Shown here piece by piece: positions 46,419-49,806 of a stretch of 49,806 bases of DNA. The DNA is from Levilactobacillus fujinensis (GTDB taxonomy: Bacteria; Bacillota; Bacilli; Lactobacillales; Lactobacillaceae), in contig NZ_RHNX01000026.1 in assembly GCF_003946335.1 (NCBI RefSeq), positions 1 to 49,806 of the forward strand, read 5' to 3'. Each line of letters begins with the position of its first letter. Position 1 is the stretch's first letter. A model generated the notes under the pieces. The model saw nothing but the letters and a program-made list of their open reading frames with translations, was not told where the DNA came from and searched no databases. The translations under genes were made by a program, and so were the position numbers.

Positions 46419-46432
46419 TGAAAACGATTTCA
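46419..46432. promoter_or_regulatory. cre (CcpA) site upstream of cydA
   Basis: TGAAAACGATTTCA is a perfect match to TGWAANCGNTNWCA, about 105 bases upstream of the cydA -35 box. The position is upstream of the promoter, so it might act at a distance, or for a plus-strand transcript starting nearby. Confidence 0.65.
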
Positions 46433-46439
46433 AGTTGTG

Positions 46440-46862
46440 GGTAATGAATTATGACCGTAATTGAACAAACTCGTGCTAAAATGAACCTAACACGACTGGT
46501 GGAGAAAATGTGGTGGCGGTATCCGGCCAAATTGGTGGGTGAAAGATGGCGGCGTGACTGTCTGTCAATGACGCCCTTTGCTGGCATTTTAATGGCGTCT
46601 ACAGGTAGAAACTGATAATGGTTCAAGCCGTGGGTAGTCTGTGGCTTAGCTAATTGGTGGTGTCATTAGTCGACTACCCGGGTAATCGGCCACGTCGGCT
46701 AGTGACTGGTGGCTCATTTGAACGGATAGTTAACAAACCAGCCGGTGAATTTTCACCCCGCACCAGGTGGCCGACCGACTACACTGCAGGCGAGGTTAAG
46801 TGCTCCCTACCTTTTTTCCACGAATCGTCACTGAACTTTAATTGCTCGAGGAGGTTTTTACG
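46440..46862. other. Gene-free interval before the 2-hydroxyacid dehydrogenase
   Basis: No gene supported. GC-rich with several possible hairpins (GGCGTGACTG with CAATGACGCC near 46552-46577; GGTGAATTTTCACC near 46744-46757). It may be a long leader of the downstream gene. I looked for a T-box sequence and did not find one. Confidence 0.35.
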
Positions 46863-47810
46863 ATGACAGAACGAATTTTAACGTTTCAGGCAGTGAATCC
46901 GGACCAAACGAAACAGATTGAAGCTTTAGGCGCCGAAGTGGTCCCGTTTGAAAGCTTGGCCGATGCTAGTGGCATTACCGCCATCTTTGGCTGGAGTCGC
47001 AAGCACGGACTGAACGTGCTCCAGGACCCGCATAACGATGTGAAATGGATTCAGACAGTGAGTGCCGGCGTAGACTATCTACCGCTGGACTACATCAAGA
47101 ATCATGACATCAAGCTAAGCAATGCAATCGGTGTGTACTCCCCGGCAATTGCGGAATCAACGATCGGTTACCTGCTGTACTTCCTGCGCGGTTTCAATGA
47201 AGCGGTAAAGAATCAGGCGGGTCACTTCTGGCAGCAACCAGAGCGCAATGACTTAGCAACGCTCGCGAGCCAAAAGGTCGTTATCTACGGGACCGGAAGC
47301 ATTGGTCAGGCCATTGCGGAGCTGTTGAATGGCTTTGGGAACTACCCGTACGGCGTGAACCGCTCGGGCCGTTCGATGGCTGGCTTTGCAGGCACGGTAG
47401 CGCAAAAAGATGACGCAGGCTTGATCACGGATGCTGACGTTATCATCAACGCAATGCCAGCAACGCCGGAAACGGACCACTATTTCAATGAAGACTACTT
47501 TAGCCAACTGAACGGCGTGCGAATCTTCGTCAACGTTGGCCGCGGCACTTCGGTGGATGAGCAGGCGTTGATCAACGGTTTGCGCCACAAAAACGTGCTG
47601 AATGCCGCACTGGACGTATTCAACACGGAGCCGCTGCCAAAGGACTCGAAGCTGTGGGAACTCTCAAACGTGTTAGTCACGCCACACCAGACTGGCTTTG
47701 CGGTTGAGAATACGGCACCAATCTTTGGCTTTCTGGTAGACAACTTGACCAGTCTGCAAGAGACTGGCGAGTTGCGCCGAAATGTGGTGGACCCGGGACG
47801 CGGGTATTAA
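46863..47810 (+). CDS. D-isomer-specific 2-hydroxyacid dehydrogenase family protein
   Basis: A 315-residue NAD(P)-dependent 2-hydroxyacid dehydrogenase. NAD loop VVIYGTGSIGQAIAELL near 138-154, catalytic Arg in VNVGRGTSVDE near 225, Glu in DVFNTEPLP near 255 and His in TPHQTGFAVE near 275. It has no encapsulation helix and is far from the D-lactate dehydrogenase at 15263 in sequence; it is closer to phosphoglycerate- or hydroxyisocaproate-type members. The ATG at 46863 follows GAGGAGG. Substrate unknown. Confidence 0.9.
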   Translation: MTERILTFQAVNPDQTKQIEALGAEVVPFESLADASGITAIFGWSRKHGLNVLQDPHNDVKWIQTVSAGVDYLPLDYIKNHDIKLSNAIGVYSPAIAESTIGYLLYFLRGFNEAVKNQAGHFWQQPERNDLATLASQKVVIYGTGSIGQAIAELLNGFGNYPYGVNRSGRSMAGFAGTVAQKDDAGLITDADVIINAMPATPETDHYFNEDYFSQLNGVRIFVNVGRGTSVDEQALINGLRHKNVLNAALDVFNTEPLPKDSKLWELSNVLVTPHQTGFAVENTAPIFGFLVDNLTSLQETGELRRNVVDPGRGY

Positions 47811-48275
47811 GCAAATTATCCCCATATAACGACTAAAGGTCGTGGTTACAGTCCCCTACGATGGGCCTTGCAACTACGCCTTTTTGTATCCCAGAATTCC
47901 AGCTGTGTCCGTGCCGACTCAAACTCATATCTGGCGACCGGTATCCTAAATTATTTAATTTTCACACGAATAACGTTGTGATGATAAGCGTAACGGATAC
48001 CATGGACTATCAATCTTCGGATCACATTCTCACACCAATACCCCGTCAAAGGTCCCTTGTCAATCAAACAACCCGCATTCAATTCAACAACAACATTCTC
48101 ACCTAGTCAGCATTCAGCATCATCACGACTCATTCTCAAGCTAAAAACAAATCGTTAGCCACCTACCATCATTTACCGGCTTTACAAAACCTGTACACAA
48201 AATCCACACACCCACTACATTCCCCTGTTACGCTAATCTAGGCATCAAAAATGTGTCCAAAACAGGAGGAGAATT
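47811..48275. other. Gene-free interval with possible degenerate repeat
   Basis: No gene supported. CATATCTGGCGACCGGTA, TAATTTTCACACG and AACGTTGTGATGATA (about 47926-47985) recall the order of the dispersed repeat but are too diverged to count as a copy. Confidence 0.35.
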
Positions 48276-49676
48276 ATGCATCGATCAACTATTGTTAAAT
48301 CACTAAGCCTTGCAGGAGTGGCTTTATCCCTTATGGGTGCCGGTGTTCCTAGTGCAGCTGCCGCAACAACTGCACAAACACCAGTTACCGCAGCTAGCAC
48401 CACGGGAGCTTCAGCCACAACTACCGGTAAGTCTGACAAACAGTTAGCTCCCGTCACGATTCAGCCCCGCCTTTCTGTCGATGAAATGGCGCAACAGGTA
48501 GCTACATACGGGGATGTCAAAGACACCCTGATCAAGTTATCCGGAACCAAGAACACCCGTGATATCGGTGGCTACAAGACCGCTGACGGCAAATGGCAAA
48601 TCAAGCACAACCGCCTCCTTCGCTCGGACAACTTAAACAAGCTGACCAATACGGATAAGACTATCTTGAGTAAGGATCACCATGTCACTTCCGTTGTCGA
48701 CTTCCGAACTAACGGTCAAATCAACAAACAACCCGACCAATTAATTCCTGGCGCGGCAAATACAGACATTTCCATTCTTGGAGAATATGCCTTCACCGAT
48801 GGCACTGCGTTGGATGCAAGTAAATTCGCTGGCGATGGCGGCTTCTACGTGCAACAATTAGAATTCGGTTTCTCGGCCGTGAATGGCTACAACAAATTTC
48901 TAAACATGTTGTTGGCCAACAATCAGGCGACCCTTTACCACTGTTCTTCGGGTAAAGACCGGACGGGTATCGCAACGGTTCTGGTCATGTCTATCTTCGG
49001 TATGGACCGTAAGACGATCATGAATGACTTCATGCAATCCTACCAAACTGGCCGGACGGTTAAACCAGACTGGCTCAACGAATACTTCCGCGAAATCCTG
49101 TCTCGTTACGGCACGATGGAGAAATACATCACTAAGGTTCTTAACTTCTCGCCAGCACAACAATCTGCGCTACGTACTAAGTACCTCGTTTCAGCAGATG
49201 GCAAGAATACGCCTTACACGGATCCTAACACGCCAAAGCCGACACCAGCACCAACGCCAGCTCCTTCAACACCCTCAGTCGTTGCACCGGCCCCTTCAAC
49301 GAAACCAGAAAATGAAAAGCCAGTGAAACCGGCGCCAGCACCAACGACGACTGAACCAACGACTCCCGTTAAACCACACAAGGCCAAAAAGGTTAAGGGC
49401 AAAATTACTTCAACCAAAAAACTTAACACGAAGTACGTTTACCACCTAAAGAGTAACAAGAAGTGGTTCAAAGATTCCTACCTGCAAAAGTTACTCGGCC
49501 ACACCAGCAAGAAGCACAAAAACACAACTTGGAAGCTGACCAAGGTCGAACGAATCAAGATCAAGGGTAAGACCCACACCTACTACCAAATCAAAGACCA
49601 CGCGGGTCACAAGGCTTGGATTCTCAAGTCTTACGTGGTAAAGATCAAAGCTAACACGGCGAACCACCAAGCATAA
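48276..49676 (+). CDS. Secreted tyrosine phosphatase with C-terminal SH3-like wall domain
   Basis: A 466-residue secreted protein. A signal peptide covers about 1-30 (cleavage near AAAA-TTA). A tyrosine phosphatase domain follows (about 85-300; TRDIGG near 96, P-loop HCSSGKDRTG near 222). A Pro/Thr-rich linker spans about 305-370, and a Lys-rich C-terminal domain (about 372-460; YVYHLKSNKKWFKDSYLQ, YQIKDHAGHKAWILKSYV) resembles SH3/GW-like wall-binding modules of lactobacilli. No LPXTG. AGGAGGAG precedes the ATG. The P-loop is identical to that of the cytosolic paralogue at 1862, so an extracellular phosphatase, perhaps acting on phosphosugars or phosphoinositides, is plausible. Confidence 0.88.
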   Translation: MHRSTIVKSLSLAGVALSLMGAGVPSAAAATTAQTPVTAASTTGASATTTGKSDKQLAPVTIQPRLSVDEMAQQVATYGDVKDTLIKLSGTKNTRDIGGYKTADGKWQIKHNRLLRSDNLNKLTNTDKTILSKDHHVTSVVDFRTNGQINKQPDQLIPGAANTDISILGEYAFTDGTALDASKFAGDGGFYVQQLEFGFSAVNGYNKFLNMLLANNQATLYHCSSGKDRTGIATVLVMSIFGMDRKTIMNDFMQSYQTGRTVKPDWLNEYFREILSRYGTMEKYITKVLNFSPAQQSALRTKYLVSADGKNTPYTDPNTPKPTPAPTPAPSTPSVVAPAPSTKPENEKPVKPAPAPTTTEPTTPVKPHKAKKVKGKITSTKKLNTKYVYHLKSNKKWFKDSYLQKLLGHTSKKHKNTTWKLTKVERIKIKGKTHTYYQIKDHAGHKAWILKSYVVKIKANTANHQA

Positions 49677-49746
49677 ACACACCTCTCCCCCCTTCAGAGG
49701 AAACGACAAAAAGAGAGCAACTCGGCCATGGCTATACTCCTACTTA

Positions 49747-49806
49747 GGTAGACAAGCAAATAATCAAAGCTTGTTTACTTAGGGAGGAGTTTTTAGTATG
49801 GGCCGC
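49747..49806 (+). CDS. Start of a further gene (cut by window edge)
   Basis: An ATG at 49798 follows AGGGAGGAG by 8 bases and begins Met-Gly-Arg before the window ends. A GTAGACAAGC/GCTTGTTTAC hairpin (49749-49779) lies just upstream in the likely leader. Only three codons are visible, so no function can be given. Confidence 0.5.

Noticed and set aside
46440-46862. T-box leader before the 2-hydroxyacid dehydrogenase
   Set aside because: No conserved T-box sequence or terminator with T run could be found.

Overview
The window looks like chromosomal DNA of a heterofermentative lactobacillus. Levilactobacillus/L. brevis-like is my best guess, from the pcrA-ligA-camS-gatCAB order, the Lactobacillus-type D-lactate dehydrogenase, cydABCD with menA, and Gram-positive ribosome binding sites throughout. 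No rRNA, tRNA, CRISPR array, transposase or phage gene was recognised.

Region 1 (about 260-16,400) is a propanediol-utilisation (Pdu) bacterial microcompartment locus. The minus-strand operon runs pduA-B-C-D-E-G-H-K-J-M-N-O, then a separate PduO C-terminal-like (GlcG/HbpS) gene, a 78-residue orphan and pduU. A tyrosine phosphatase, an FMN reductase and an eutJ-like chaperone follow. A divergent AraC/PocR-type activator lies upstream, then a plus-strand pair: an R-specific short-chain alcohol dehydrogenase and a D-lactate dehydrogenase. The locus has the B12-dependent diol dehydratase, its reactivase and a full shell set. It has no pduP (aldehyde dehydrogenase), pduL (phosphotransacylase), pduQ (alcohol dehydrogenase) or pduW (kinase). 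Instead, the D-lactate dehydrogenase carries a 36-residue N-terminal extension nearly matching the PduD encapsulation helix. I infer a variant compartment in which D-lactate/pyruvate, rather than the aldehyde-oxidising branch, balances NAD(H) for reduction of the dehydratase product. That product may be a ketone such as butanone from 2,3-butanediol, or an aldehyde.

Region 2 (about 16,400-22,800) is a cobalamin-uptake island that would feed the dehydratase: a dedicated ECF transporter (T, fused ATPases, S), a secreted alpha/alpha-toroid protein, a membrane-anchored DUF4430 protein and a PduV/EutP GTPase. The toroid and DUF4430 proteins look like the two halves of vertebrate intrinsic factor/transcobalamin. 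The C-terminal extension of the PocR regulator also looks like a DUF4430 domain, so the regulator may sense the same ligand.

Region 3 (about 23,100-37,300) is housekeeping on the minus strand: rlmCD, diacylglycerol kinase, gatCAB, camS, ligA, pcrA, a degenerate PurK-like ATP-grasp protein and xpt with a structured leader. Region 4 (about 37,400-46,300) is respiratory: menA, a polyprenyl diphosphate synthase and cydABCD. Region 5 holds a 2-hydroxyacid dehydrogenase, a secreted tyrosine phosphatase and the first codons of another gene.

Candidate CcpA (cre) sites lie upstream of the pdu operon, the ECF operon, cydA, and between menA and the polyprenyl synthase. A dispersed intergenic repeat of about 100-130 bp, with a conserved core and compensatory pairing, occurs five times. 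All calls come from reading the sequence; no database search was run.
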